Positions 1-7,524 of a stretch of DNA of 21,135 nt are shown here, piece after piece. Source of the DNA: a virus. The translations under genes were made by a program, and so were the position numbers. How positions within the stretch are numbered: position 1 is the stretch's first letter; the number at the start of each line of letters is the position of its first letter. The stretch covers positions 1 through 21,135 of IMG/VR virus record IMGVR_UViG_3300025617_000141. One strand, given 5' to 3'. The notes beneath the pieces are model-generated. The model ran no database searches and was not told the DNA's origin. It saw only the letters and a program-made list of their open reading frames with translations.

Positions 1-1
1 G

Positions 2-223
2 TTGGAAGACAAAGATGCACAAAGGGACGCTATTCGTAAGATGGCATGGTTCTCCTTAATCGGTCTTTTAGTATATCCAATAGGTATTGCAATCACATCT
101 GCATTTGGTATGGAAAAGGCATCAGAATTGATTGCTGATATCGCCCCAACATATTTCGCATCGATTGCAGTATTAGTATCTGCCTTCTTCGGCGCGGATG
201 CTATTGCTAACAAGAAGAAGTAA
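2..223 (+). CDS. Small two-helix membrane protein (possibly 5'-truncated)
   Basis: A 73-residue protein with two hydrophobic segments (about residues 14-34 and 48-66), a charged N-terminus and a basic KKK tail. This layout fits a small phage inner-membrane protein; a holin role is possible from size and topology but unproven. The only start inside the window is TTG at position 2, and the frame is open to the window edge, so the true start may lie upstream. The N-terminus (MEDKDAQRD) looks natural, which mildly favours the TTG. It lies 10 bases ahead of the large repeat protein and is probably co-transcribed with it. I recall similar small proteins in marine T4-like phages, without assigned function. 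Confidence 0.7.
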   Translation: MEDKDAQRDAIRKMAWFSLIGLLVYPIGIAITSAFGMEKASELIADIAPTYFASIAVLVSAFFGADAIANKKK

Positions 224-233
224 GGTAAGTTAA

Positions 234-1970
234 ATGAGTATCGATTCTCTTAGAGGTGTAATTGAGCAACTGAATGCTGACCAGACTGAAGGTCAATTGC
301 TTAATGCAGGTCTGAATGAAGAAATCAAGAGCATCTCTACAGAGATCGAGAAAAATACTCTTGACACTGCATTCGCTACCCTAGAAACCAATTCAATCCT
401 AGACAATCTTTTTGAGACGAATCAGATTGCGCAGATGCAAGCGCAAGAAAATATTCGTGAAGGAACTGGTGAAGCGGAAACCGAATTACAACGTCAACAG
501 TCTGCAATGAATGCGTCTGGTGGAGGCGGTGGTGGTCTAGGTGGATTACTGGGTGGTCTTGGTGGTGCTTTGGGTGGTGCAGGTATGGGCGCCCTTGGTG
601 TTGGTGGTGGTATTGCACTTGCAGGTTTAGGTATTGATCTTGCAACCAAAGGGTTGGATCGAGTGCCTGGCATCCTCAGAGACTTGGGTGATGCGTTTAC
701 ATACATCAGCGATGTTGCTGACGATTTCGACTACAAGAATCTAGCAGGTTTTGGTTTAGCACTTGGTGGTATTGGTACTGCCGCACTTCCATTTGCAGTT
801 GGTGGTGTTCTTGCAAACTTCGTTAAGGATGATTTCTTGATAGGGTTCGCAGATCAAATCAAGTACGCATCTGATATGAAACTAGATTTGAATAACCTTG
901 ATACTGTGAAGCAAGGTTTCCAAATGATGGATGAAGCACTTAGTCTTGGGTTCATCGCTAAAGGTATTCTTGCAAACTTTGTTGGTAAGAAATCATTCAC
1001 AGATTTATCTGATCAATTAAAAACCATATCAGAGACTTATATCGATGAGGAAAACTTCGATAAGATTCTAAATGGATTCACCAAACTAGATGAAGCAATG
1101 AGTGCAGGGTTTATCGCTAAATCCATACTAGCAAACTTCATCGGTAGTAATGCTCTCACCGACTTGTCTAATCAGTTAAAAACCATTTCCGAAACTGAGA
1201 TTGATGAAGAGAACTTCGATAAAATCCTTCGTGCATTTGAAAAACTTGATGAAGCATTATCCTTTGGTTTTGTTGCTAAAGGTGTGATTGCTAATTTTGT
1301 TGGTGAGAATGCATTAAGTGATCTTGCAACCCAACTCAAGACATTTGAAGAAATTAACGGTGAAAATCTAGCAGAAGCAGGGTTGGGTATTCAAGCACTA
1401 GGTAAAGGACTTGATGCACTAACTGGTGAAGGAATCACTGGTGCAATTGGTGAAGCAGTGGGATCATTCGTTCAAAGTATCTTCGGAGGTCCTATCGATG
1501 ACATTCTGAAGTTCGCTGACAGAGGTGAAGAGTTAGCACTTGCAGGTAGGGGTCTTTCTGCAATTACTCAATCCATTTCTGCATTTGGAAGTGAAGATGG
1601 TTCAACTACTCAACAAGCGATTGAAGCACTTGGATTGTTTGCAGATAAGGTAGAACCAATCTTTGAAGATTTAGCAAATTCAATTGAACCGATTGATGAT
1701 GTAAATGGTGCAGACATTCTACCTGCTATTGCATCCATTCTCCGTTTAGGAAATGTCGGTTCTGCTGATAGTACTAACCAAGCGTTTATTGGAGCGCAGA
1801 CTACGAATACTACATTATCTGGCCAAGCGAGTGCCGCACCAGTGGTTGCACCAGTTGTCGTTAACCAAGCGAGCAACACAAACAATGCAACTAACGTGAT
1901 GCCTGTCAGACCATCCATCAAAGCAAACACAGGAATGGATAACGCTTCCTTGATTCCTGCAGGAGCATAA
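234..1970 (+). CDS. Putative virion structural protein with 53-residue repeats
   Basis: 578 residues. The order is: a helical N-terminus (1-90) rich in Gln/Glu; a glycine-rich hydrophobic stretch (about 94-130, long GGGLGGLLGG-type runs); four tandem units of exactly 53 residues beginning at Leu193, 246, 299 and 352, each opening with a LANF-like core followed by a DL..QLKT-type helix; a further Ala/Gly-rich helical region; and a disordered C-terminus rich in Ala, Val and Asn. This mix of coiled coil, amphipathic repeats and an Asn/Val-rich tail resembles phage structural or tape-measure-like proteins, but 578 residues is short for a myovirus tape measure and I cannot name a T4 counterpart. 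The start is ATG preceded by AAGGTAAG. It is flanked by a membrane protein and an exported protein, consistent with a late structural cluster. Confidence 0.75.
   Translation: MSIDSLRGVIEQLNADQTEGQLLNAGLNEEIKSISTEIEKNTLDTAFATLETNSILDNLFETNQIAQMQAQENIREGTGEAETELQRQQSAMNASGGGGGGLGGLLGGLGGALGGAGMGALGVGGGIALAGLGIDLATKGLDRVPGILRDLGDAFTYISDVADDFDYKNLAGFGLALGGIGTAALPFAVGGVLANFVKDDFLIGFADQIKYASDMKLDLNNLDTVKQGFQMMDEALSLGFIAKGILANFVGKKSFTDLSDQLKTISETYIDEENFDKILNGFTKLDEAMSAGFIAKSILANFIGSNALTDLSNQLKTISETEIDEENFDKILRAFEKLDEALSFGFVAKGVIANFVGENALSDLATQLKTFEEINGENLAEAGLGIQALGKGLDALTGEGITGAIGEAVGSFVQSIFGGPIDDILKFADRGEELALAGRGLSAITQSISAFGSEDGSTTQQAIEALGLFADKVEPIFEDLANSIEPIDDVNGADILPAIASILRLGNVGSADSTNQAFIGAQTTNTTLSGQASAAPVVAPVVVNQASNTNNATNVMPVRPSIKANTGMDNASLIPAGA
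810..1445 (+). repeat. Four 159-bp in-frame tandem repeats
   Basis: The LANF-type core is encoded at 810, 969, 1128 and 1287, spacing exactly 159 bases each time. The second and third units are most alike (SDQLKTISET / SNQLKTISET, both followed by an IDEENFDKIL element). The first and the second half of the fourth are diverged. The repeats are conserved mainly at protein level, suggesting old duplication under structural constraint rather than recent slippage. Confidence 0.85.
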
Positions 1971-1971
1971 A

Positions 1972-2292
1972 ATGAAGAACACAGTATATGCTATTATACT
2001 GGTTTGGTCAACTGCATTCCTATCAGGATTCGCATTTGGACAAGAACAACAACTACCAATGACTTGTGGTGATGCGCAGAACATCATCAATGGTATGAAC
2101 AATAAGTATGAAGAAAAGATTACTTGGATGTCACCATCCAAGAATTACTTGGGTGACGATCTCTTCCACTCATTGTGGTTGAACCATGAAACTCAAACTT
2201 GGACTTTCTTAGTTCTGAATAAGCAGAAGAGTATCGTTTGTATCATCGCTAGTGGTACAGGTTTTAAACTACTAGATCAAATTGGTATTTAA
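1972..2292 (+). CDS. Small exported protein of unknown function
   Basis: 106 residues with a clear Sec signal peptide: MKN, a hydrophobic core at about residues 4-18, then FAFG before a likely cleavage near residue 23 (G/QEQQ). The mature part is about 83 residues with two cysteines (in the MTCGDA and SIVCII segments) that could form a periplasmic disulfide. The start is fixed by AGGAG at 1961-1965 inside the end of the previous gene, one base after that gene's stop. It ends tail-to-tail with the minus-strand coiled-coil gene, overlapping by 4 bases. I do not recognise a family. Confidence 0.75.
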   Translation: MKNTVYAIILVWSTAFLSGFAFGQEQQLPMTCGDAQNIINGMNNKYEEKITWMSPSKNYLGDDLFHSLWLNHETQTWTFLVLNKQKSIVCIIASGTGFKLLDQIGI

Positions 2293-2780
2293 TTCGCTAG
2301 AGGATTGTCCAACGCTCTTTGCAGTTTCTTGTTGAGGCGATCCTCTAAGTCTTTCAAATCACGTTTAGTATCCGATTGCAATTTATCTTTCGCTTGATCG
2401 TAATCGTTCTGTAGTCCATCGCGCTTATTCTCAAATCGTCCTTCTGCAATTTGAATCTGCTGACGAACACGCTCTTCAGATTCACGAACCATATCTTCAA
2501 CACGGTCTGCTTGCTTCTCGATTGCAAGAATGTCATCGCGCAATCCTTGCTTGATATCACGAGTATATTCAATCGCTTCATCAAGTTTGATTTCAATCTG
2601 TTGCTGACGATTTGCAATTTCTGTTGTGTCGATGTTTGCGATGATTTCTTTCATATCCATGTAGTCCTTGTAGACTTCAAAACCACCCCATGTCGCACCA
2701 CCTAAAGTAGATAGTGCAGTAATGAGTGCAAACATTTTTCCACCAGTGAACTTTACTCCACCAAATTCTACTTCTGCCAC
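2289..2780 (-). CDS. Membrane-anchored coiled-coil protein (possible inner-membrane spanin-like)
   Basis: 163 residues. One N-terminal transmembrane segment (about 15-36) is followed by about 110 residues of charged heptad-rich helix (rows of IEKQADRVEDMV and KDLEDRLNKKL type) ending in ALDNPLAN. With the short N-terminus inside, the coiled coil would lie in the periplasm, the layout of an Rz-type i-spanin. I recall related proteins (FTGGK...GGFEVYKDYMDM followed by a coiled coil) in marine T4-like phages without assigned function. The start is GTG with an AGGAG Shine-Dalgarno that overlaps the stop of the upstream 31-codon gene. It is the last gene of the minus-strand exported-protein block. 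Confidence 0.8.
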   Translation of the reverse strand: MAEVEFGGVKFTGGKMFALITALSTLGGATWGGFEVYKDYMDMKEIIANIDTTEIANRQQQIEIKLDEAIEYTRDIKQGLRDDILAIEKQADRVEDMVRESEERVRQQIQIAEGRFENKRDGLQNDYDQAKDKLQSDTKRDLKDLEDRLNKKLQRALDNPLAN

Positions 2781-2789
2781 TGTAGACTC

Positions 2790-2885
2790 CTATTTGTATT
2801 TAACGTGTTTAGTTTCCCCAGTTTTGGGGTTGAAGAATGTTTTATACCAAGGATTAATTGCTATAAGATACCATTCTTTTGACAT
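2790..2885 (-). CDS. 31-residue micro-protein
   Basis: A short open frame (MSKEWYLIAINPWYKTFF then a Lys/Thr-rich tail) that fills the gap between two genes almost exactly. Its ATG starts one base after the stop of the 80-residue gene, and its TAG overlaps the AGGAG ribosome site of the coiled-coil gene. The aromatic-rich first half (four Trp/Tyr and two Phe) could associate with a membrane surface. Tight packing on both sides is the main reason to call it a gene. I cannot assign a function. Confidence 0.65.
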   Translation of the reverse strand: MSKEWYLIAINPWYKTFFNPKTGETKHVKYK

Positions 2886-2886
2886 A

Positions 2887-3129
2887 TTACAATACCGATG
2901 ATAGTGCCATCACACCAGTGATCAAAGCACCTTTCAGTTGAACATCACTAGAAAGTTCTTCGATTTGTTCTGTGCGAATCAAATCTGTTAAAATTTCTTG
3001 ACCTTGTTCCTTTGTCATAATTCCCTGAGAAACTGCATCTGAAACTTCCAGTGCCATGTTTGCAATGTTAGCGAGTTCTGGTTCATCACACTCTTGTGCA
3101 AACTTCATTAGTTCATTAATCGTATCCAT
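2887..3129 (-). CDS. Small helical protein, unknown function
   Basis: 80 residues, acidic and mostly helical, with a hydrophobic C-terminal segment (about residues 66-80, KGALITGVMALSSVL). The ATG overlaps the TAA of the upstream lipoprotein gene by one base (TAATG), indicating translational coupling. It belongs to the same minus-strand block as the lipoprotein and the coiled-coil membrane protein. I recall similar short proteins next to the coiled-coil gene in other marine myoviruses, but no function. Confidence 0.75.
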   Translation of the reverse strand: MDTINELMKFAQECDEPELANIANMALEVSDAVSQGIMTKEQGQEILTDLIRTEQIEELSSDVQLKGALITGVMALSSVL

Positions 3130-3491
3130 TAGTATCTACCCATTACCGCATCAGCAATGTCTGCTGATTGTTTAACTAAAATTCTTTTCTTCATCTTACA
3201 GAATATTTCGTTATTTGATTTATCCTTGACTAGACCATCAACCGTCTGTCTCATCAATGCTTGCATTTCTCTAATATCATCAGAACCACGAGACTCTGAG
3301 TATAACTCAAAGCGTCTGAGTCTACTGTTGATCAGTAGTACTTGAGGTTCTTGATTTTTATCACATTCAAGTTTATCTACTGCATATCTTACTTCTACTG
3401 CAAGCATACTTTCATTATCATCCCAGAAACTAGGAATCGCTGAACAACCAGAAAGTAGTATGAATAAACTACTTATCAGTAAGGTTTTCAT
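3129..3491 (-). CDS. Small lipoprotein (candidate outer-membrane spanin-like)
   Basis: 120 residues starting at the ATG at 3491. A longer in-frame reading back to 3635 exists but overlaps deeply with the 588-residue gene and would bury the signal sequence. From 3491 the protein begins MKTLLISSLFILLSGCSAIP, a textbook lipoprotein signal with the lipobox LSGC (lipidated Cys16). The mature part is charged and helical with two more cysteines. A short lipoprotein close to a membrane-anchored periplasmic coiled coil is the arrangement of a two-component spanin, but the family is not recognised and the two genes are separated by two small genes. The first 23 bases overlap the end of the upstream 588-residue gene. 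Confidence 0.75.
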   Translation of the reverse strand: MKTLLISSLFILLSGCSAIPSFWDDNESMLAVEVRYAVDKLECDKNQEPQVLLINSRLRRFELYSESRGSDDIREMQALMRQTVDGLVKDKSNNEIFCKMKKRILVKQSADIADAVMGRY

Positions 3492-5235
3492 ATTGCATAT
3501 CCACCATTTTTTCGTGTAGTAATTGTTGTGCCAATCCATTACGCAAACCCCTACGAGATTCTGGAACTTGTGCGTCTGGATATCCTTGCGCATCAGCATA
3601 GTAACCACCATTGATGCTACCCCCATATGTAGCAAAGTTTGGAACGTAAGCGATCAATGCTAAAACTTGTGCTTGTACTGCTTGCTGTGCTTCTAGTGAT
3701 GCGGCATCGGACATTTTCTCAGCAAGAGACTTCGCTCTCGCCGCTACGAGTTTTTTCTTCTTATCTGATTTGCTATCCTGCTTTGAGGATTCAGAATCCC
3801 CTTCGCTATCAGATTCGGAACTGTCTTCGCTTGCTGAGTCTGTTGATTCAGAACTTTCTTCGTTCCCTGTTGAATCCATTGACTCTTCCACATCACCACT
3901 GGACTCTGATACGGTTTCTTCATTTACCGTCTCCTCTGTGGTTTGTTCTTCCGTAGTCGGTTCTTCAGTCGTTGAACTCTCAACTGATGCCACTTCCATA
4001 ACAACAGTTGGAGTAGATACATTTGCTGTTTCCCTTAAAATCGAATCTACCGTTGCGTCTCCTGTGACTGAGACTTGTGCAATTTCTTCTGCACTAGAGA
4101 TCGGACTACTCTCCGTCTGTGTCTCAGAAACTTGCGTCTCCGTACTAGTCGTGTCTTCATTTAAGATATACTTCTGTGCGTATGCTTCACCATATCCAGA
4201 ACACCCTCTGTCATAGAGTGCATCCAATCCACACTGTTGGTCATAGTATGCTTGCGCATATCCATCGCAAGTTGTATCATAGAAAGGGTCAATCGAGCAT
4301 TGCTGATCAAAATACGCTTCTGCATATCCAGTACATCCTGAGTCATAAAGTGGATCGATTGAACATTGTTGATCGTAGTATGCTTGTGCATAGTTTGGAC
4401 ACCCTGAGTCGTAAAGTGGATCATATGAACACTGTTGGTTGTAATATGCTTGTTGATATCCTGGGCAACCAGAATCATACATTGGGTCTGCTTGACATGA
4501 CAAATCATATTGTTGTTGTGCATACGCTTCAGCATAACCAGAACATGATGGATCATATAGTGGGTCAGCGGCACATGGATTTGCTGAGTAGTTTAGAGTA
4601 AGAGAAACATCTCTAACTTCAGGACCGTAGTACCCTGCCCAGAATCCACCGTCTTTTCCTATGATACTCAATGAAATGTTTTGCGGATCGAGATAACTTT
4701 GCGCAAACGTTTCTGTTCCAGATTCAGTATACCAAAAATTCATCATATGGTTTGCACTACTATAATCGTAGACGTATCGTTCAACCTCATTACCAGACGC
4801 ATCTTTCACAGTCACTTCAAACTGTAAGGTATCCCCACCTCTACCATTATTACTGATAGTTCTCCATGTCCATCCATAATTATATCCATCAACTTCTACA
4901 CCACTTTGTTTTAATGCTTGATTGATTGCGATAGTCTGTGTGAGAATATCTTGTCCATACGAAAACATGATAGTATCAGTGGTTGTGTCGTACAACGCAC
5001 CACTACCAGAAATAGACGCACAACAACCGCCTGGATCAGCACCGTAAGTAGCACCGTTCCAGTTATTGTTATTGATTAGGTTTGGTGATGTCTCACTCGA
5101 TGCAGGAGCAGGTGTTGGTGGCGGTGGTGCTACCAACACAGGTGTCGTATCTACTTCACTAGCACTTACATTAGAGTAAGAGAATAAGCAGACCTGCAAC
5201 ACCAAGACCACCAAGGAAACCCTTGCCAGTGTCAT
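3469..5235 (-). CDS. Exported protein with six Cys-rich 22-residue repeats
   Basis: 588 residues. A Sec signal peptide (1-26, ending NVSA/SE) is followed by a Pro/Ala linker, a beta-rich domain (about 55-218), and six repeats with the pattern C-x3/4-D-x2-YD-x2-C-xGY-x2-AY-x2-QQ (221-356). Next come a long Ser/Thr/Glu-rich low-complexity stretch (about 365-495), a Lys patch, and a C-terminal helical and Gly/Tyr-rich domain with SRRGLRNGL and HEKMVDMQYE. I recall the C-terminal segment as similar to the ends of several marine T4-like phage virion or exported proteins. The start has AGGAAGGA just upstream and overlaps the preceding gene by 65 bases. Role unknown; a surface, virion-decoration or envelope-associated function is an inference. 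Confidence 0.75.
   Translation of the reverse strand: MTLARVSLVVLVLQVCLFSYSNVSASEVDTTPVLVAPPPPTPAPASSETSPNLINNNNWNGATYGADPGGCCASISGSGALYDTTTDTIMFSYGQDILTQTIAINQALKQSGVEVDGYNYGWTWRTISNNGRGGDTLQFEVTVKDASGNEVERYVYDYSSANHMMNFWYTESGTETFAQSYLDPQNISLSIIGKDGGFWAGYYGPEVRDVSLTLNYSANPCAADPLYDPSCSGYAEAYAQQQYDLSCQADPMYDSGCPGYQQAYYNQQCSYDPLYDSGCPNYAQAYYDQQCSIDPLYDSGCTGYAEAYFDQQCSIDPFYDTTCDGYAQAYYDQQCGLDALYDRGCSGYGEAYAQKYILNEDTTSTETQVSETQTESSPISSAEEIAQVSVTGDATVDSILRETANVSTPTVVMEVASVESSTTEEPTTEEQTTEETVNEETVSESSGDVEESMDSTGNEESSESTDSASEDSSESDSEGDSESSKQDSKSDKKKKLVAARAKSLAEKMSDAASLEAQQAVQAQVLALIAYVPNFATYGGSINGGYYADAQGYPDAQVPESRRGLRNGLAQQLLHEKMVDMQYENLTDK
4168..4575 (-). repeat. Six Cys/Tyr-rich coding repeats
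   Basis: In the 588-residue gene, units begin at Cys221, 247, 269, 291, 313 and 335. The first is 26 residues and the others 22 (66 bases). Each carries two cysteines ten residues apart, a D-x2-YD core and a GY/NY-x2-AY core. The alternation of Cys pairs and aromatic residues suggests a disulfide-pinned rod in an oxidising compartment. Confidence 0.85.
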
Positions 5236-5713
5236 TGCGTCTTCCTTCCTGTTCGATCTCAGTAGGTTTCAACTCAGGATATTGATCCCAGAGTTCTTTT
5301 GCTTCCTGTCCAATCTTTCCCTCAAATGGACAAGGAGTTCCTGCCATCTCCATAGCAGAAAAGACACGAGGGTCACCACACATCACTGAGACGGCGGCAA
5401 CCTTCATGCCCATATCGTAGAGAGTCTTAGAAAGTTTTAAACGCTCACAATTCATGTCACGCACAGTTGCTCCACCAGATATACCAAGTATCTGTGTTTG
5501 TACTGCACCAGAAACACCGACTGTACATAAGTCTGTATTGCTTGAGTTTATGGATGGTGATATCGCAGATGGAGGTGGCGACTTCACTGTAGTTTCAGTT
5601 TTACCAGTAGTAGTTACCGTACTGTTACTTGTCGAGTCAGTTACGATTGGATCAGCACCAAACGCAAAGGATGTAGTCATAATAAAGAGAGACGCTAGAA
5701 GTACCCTCTTCAT
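5171..5713 (-). CDS. Exported phage protein with hydrophobic C-terminus
   Basis: 180 residues. A signal peptide (MKRVLLASLFIMTTSFAFG/AD) is followed by a Thr/Ser-rich linker (20-60), a core with four cysteines (DLCTVG, MNCER, VMCGD, PCPFEG), and a C-terminal Gly/Leu hydrophobic tail (about 163-180, GKGFLGGLGVAGLLILLL). It would be exported and possibly anchored by its tail. It is the first gene of the minus-strand exported-protein block, 39 bases after a TATAAATA late promoter, so it is probably made late. Its last 65 bases overlap the next gene in another frame. I recall similar proteins in marine T4-like phages listed as virion or hypothetical proteins; function unproven. Confidence 0.8.
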   Translation of the reverse strand: MKRVLLASLFIMTTSFAFGADPIVTDSTSNSTVTTTGKTETTVKSPPPSAISPSINSSNTDLCTVGVSGAVQTQILGISGGATVRDMNCERLKLSKTLYDMGMKVAAVSVMCGDPRVFSAMEMAGTPCPFEGKIGQEAKELWDQYPELKPTEIEQEGRRNDTGKGFLGGLGVAGLLILLL

Positions 5714-5751
5714 TTTGGAATTCCCCTAATGATTAATTTTTACACACGAAC

Positions 5752-5759
5752 TATTTATA
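5752..5759 (-). promoter_or_regulatory. T4-type late promoter
   Basis: TATAAATA on the minus strand, an exact match to the T4 late promoter, in a non-coding gap and 39 bases upstream of the ATG at 5713. It would start the exported-protein block under gp55/gp33/sliding-clamp control. Confidence 0.8.
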
Positions 5760-5789
5760 ATCGGTAACTGTTACAGTTTCTTTAAATAT

Positions 5790-5816
5790 AAAAAAAGGGG
5801 GAAATTTCTTTCCCCC
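5790..5816 (-). terminator. Intrinsic terminator after gp32
   Basis: On the minus strand: GGGGGAAA, loop GAAA, TTTCCCCC, then seven T. The 8-bp stem, tetraloop and T-tract are a strong intrinsic terminator. It lies 25 bases past the gp32 stop and separates the replication block from the late exported-protein block. Confidence 0.93.
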
Positions 5817-5840
5817 TTCGCTACAGTGGCATTGTAGTTA

Positions 5841-6764
5841 TTAGTCTTCTTCTGCTAATTTAGCAAAGTACGAGATTGCATCATCGTCTTCGTCTGCAGA
5901 GACAGACACTGTTTCAGCAACTGGTTCTGGTTCCTTAAAAATCTCTTCTGCTGTAGGAGCAGGAGTAGGTTCTGGAGCAGATACCGTTGTTGGATTTGGT
6001 TTAGACTGAACAGTCTGTACCGCACTTGAATCAAGAACCATGTTCAACTTCGCTTGAAGTTCTTCAAATGACTTGAAGTTAGATGGTGCAGTAAAGTCTG
6101 CAAGTGAGTACTGTGTTTTCCACAGTGATTCAATCTTGTCATCATCACCTTCAAACAATGCTGAAGGAGATTCAAACTCAGACTTGTCGTAGTTGGTATA
6201 ACCTTCCACCTTACGAATCTTCAGTTTGAAGTTACAACCATTCCAAGGATCAAATGGATTGATTGGACTTTCATCTTCAAACGCAGGTTTCATCTGATCC
6301 ATGAGTTTATCAAAGATTTTCTTACCAAACTTGAACAGGAATACCTTTCCTTCGTTCTGTGGATTAGCAGGGTCTTTGACAACCAAGATGTTTGAGATGT
6401 AAGTGAGTCGGCGCTTCTGCTTACGAGCAATCTCTTTGTTCGCTTCAGAACCAGAGTTCCACAACATAGAGTTATACTCAGCAACAGGGTCTTTTTGGTT
6501 TAGTGTGGTGAGAGAGTTCTCAATGTACCACTTACCTGTAGGACCTTGGAAACCGTGAGAGAAGAGACGTACCCAAGGTAGGTCTTCACCTTCACACTCA
6601 GGAAGGAAACGAATAACAGCATAACCGTTACCTGACTTGTCTGTTTCAGCACGCCAGAAGCGATCATCTTGACCGTTATTTGATTGAGGTTTGTCGATCT
6701 TTTCTACTTCTTGGAGTAGACGGTTGAGGTTACCAGACGACTTTTTGAGTTGAGATAGAGACAT
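5841..6764 (-). CDS. 32: Single-stranded DNA-binding protein gp32
   Basis: 307 residues, close to T4 gp32 (301). The basic N-terminal region (LKKSSGNLNRLL) for cooperative binding is followed by the core with GYAVIRFLP, HGF at 70-72, SNILVVKDPANPQNEGKVF and FGKKIFDK, then KSFEELQAKL, a Pro/Ala linker and an acidic tail (DEDDD...LAEED) that in T4 contacts replication partners. It coats ssDNA in replication, recombination and repair. The Cys ligands of the T4 zinc site (T4 C77, C87, C90) are absent: the only cysteines are C57 and C177, although the His (H70) is kept. It has its own near-consensus promoter upstream and a strong terminator downstream, fitting high expression. Confidence 0.96.
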   Translation of the reverse strand: MSLSQLKKSSGNLNRLLQEVEKIDKPQSNNGQDDRFWRAETDKSGNGYAVIRFLPECEGEDLPWVRLFSHGFQGPTGKWYIENSLTTLNQKDPVAEYNSMLWNSGSEANKEIARKQKRRLTYISNILVVKDPANPQNEGKVFLFKFGKKIFDKLMDQMKPAFEDESPINPFDPWNGCNFKLKIRKVEGYTNYDKSEFESPSALFEGDDDKIESLWKTQYSLADFTAPSNFKSFEELQAKLNMVLDSSAVQTVQSKPNPTTVSAPEPTPAPTAEEIFKEPEPVAETVSVSADEDDDAISYFAKLAEED

Positions 6765-6838
6765 ATAATTGTATCCTTTCGTATAGTTGTATAAGTGTAT
6801 ATTTTCTTGTCCACAATATTCATAATATATGAGTATTT

Positions 6839-6866
6839 AGTATACCACAAAAACTCATATTGTCAA
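6839..6866 (-). promoter_or_regulatory. Sigma70-like promoter of gp32
   Basis: On the minus strand, TTGACA (6866-6861), 16-base spacer, TATACT (6844-6839). It lies between gp59 and gp32, leaving a leader of about 70 bases. An AAAGGAT ribosome site precedes the ATG at 6764. A CTATTGCC motif lies 11 bases upstream of the -35. Confidence 0.8.
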
Positions 6867-6885
6867 TAAGAATGTGTGGCAATAG

Positions 6886-7524
6886 TTACAGTTGAGTACT
6901 GTCGTACTCCGCCTTGCGCGATTCGTAGATGGTTTTCATTTTGTCTACGTCAAAACTTAGGAATGGTTGGTATTTGCTGATGCGTCTACCTTCTGCATTC
7001 CAATAGATATCCTCTGCTAGATACTTACTCCAATACTTGTGGTATCCTGTAAGCACATTCAATATCACCATAGTTTCGATATTGATTGCTTTACTAGCAT
7101 GGATTTTTAGAAGAAGTGGATGTTGACCCTTACGAACAATATATGCTTTGTCGAAAATGTCTTCTTCCTCTTCTACTAATTCGTTACAGATGATGTCAAG
7201 ATCATCTTTGAATAATTTAGTCAGACGTTGAATCTTACCCTTCCACACATGGAACTCTTCCATCGCTTCTTCGTAAGAGAACATCCCACCCCATCGATCA
7301 CCTTTACTCAAATTAGAAATAAAGAATCGAATCACATCATCATCTTTTAGATTGTCTGATAGTTTACGAAAGATATGTACATCTTTACGCTTCAGAAAAG
7401 ATTCACGAGTTGCAGTGACTGCACCTTTGGTTTGTGTTATGTCGTAATCATCTTTTGTGAAATGTAGTTTGAATGCGATGTATGCTTTGTAAACTTGATA
7501 CGCTTCCACGTTAGGCATTCTCAT
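6886..7524 (-). CDS. 59: Helicase loader gp59
   Basis: 212 residues (T4 gp59 is 217). The N-terminus (YQVYKAYIAFKLHFTKDDYDI) and the all-helical composition with many Lys and aromatic residues match the gp59 family. This protein binds fork DNA and gp32 and loads the replicative helicase gp41. The order gp33-gp59-gp32 is the conserved T4-superfamily arrangement, which strengthens the call. The ATG overlaps the TGA of the gp33-like gene (ATGA), so the two are probably translationally coupled. A second ATG two codons downstream is an alternative start. Confidence 0.9.
   Translation of the reverse strand: MRMPNVEAYQVYKAYIAFKLHFTKDDYDITQTKGAVTATRESFLKRKDVHIFRKLSDNLKDDDVIRFFISNLSKGDRWGGMFSYEEAMEEFHVWKGKIQRLTKLFKDDLDIICNELVEEEEDIFDKAYIVRKGQHPLLLKIHASKAINIETMVILNVLTGYHKYWSKYLAEDIYWNAEGRRISKYQPFLSFDVDKMKTIYESRKAEYDSTQL

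Noticed and set aside
494-706. Pro-rich minus-strand frame
   Set aside because: Mirror of the glycine-codon-rich stretch of the 578-residue gene.
3492-3635. N-terminal extension of the lipoprotein gene
   Set aside because: Overlaps the 588-residue gene deeply and would place the lipoprotein signal internally; the ATG at 3491 gives a textbook lipobox.
3770-4216. Ser-rich plus-strand frame of 148 codons
   Set aside because: Antisense shadow of the Ser/Thr/Glu low-complexity region of the exported protein; no ribosome site.
4155-4601. Repeat array considered as CRISPR
   Set aside because: Units are in-frame, directly adjacent 66-base coding repeats with no spacers.
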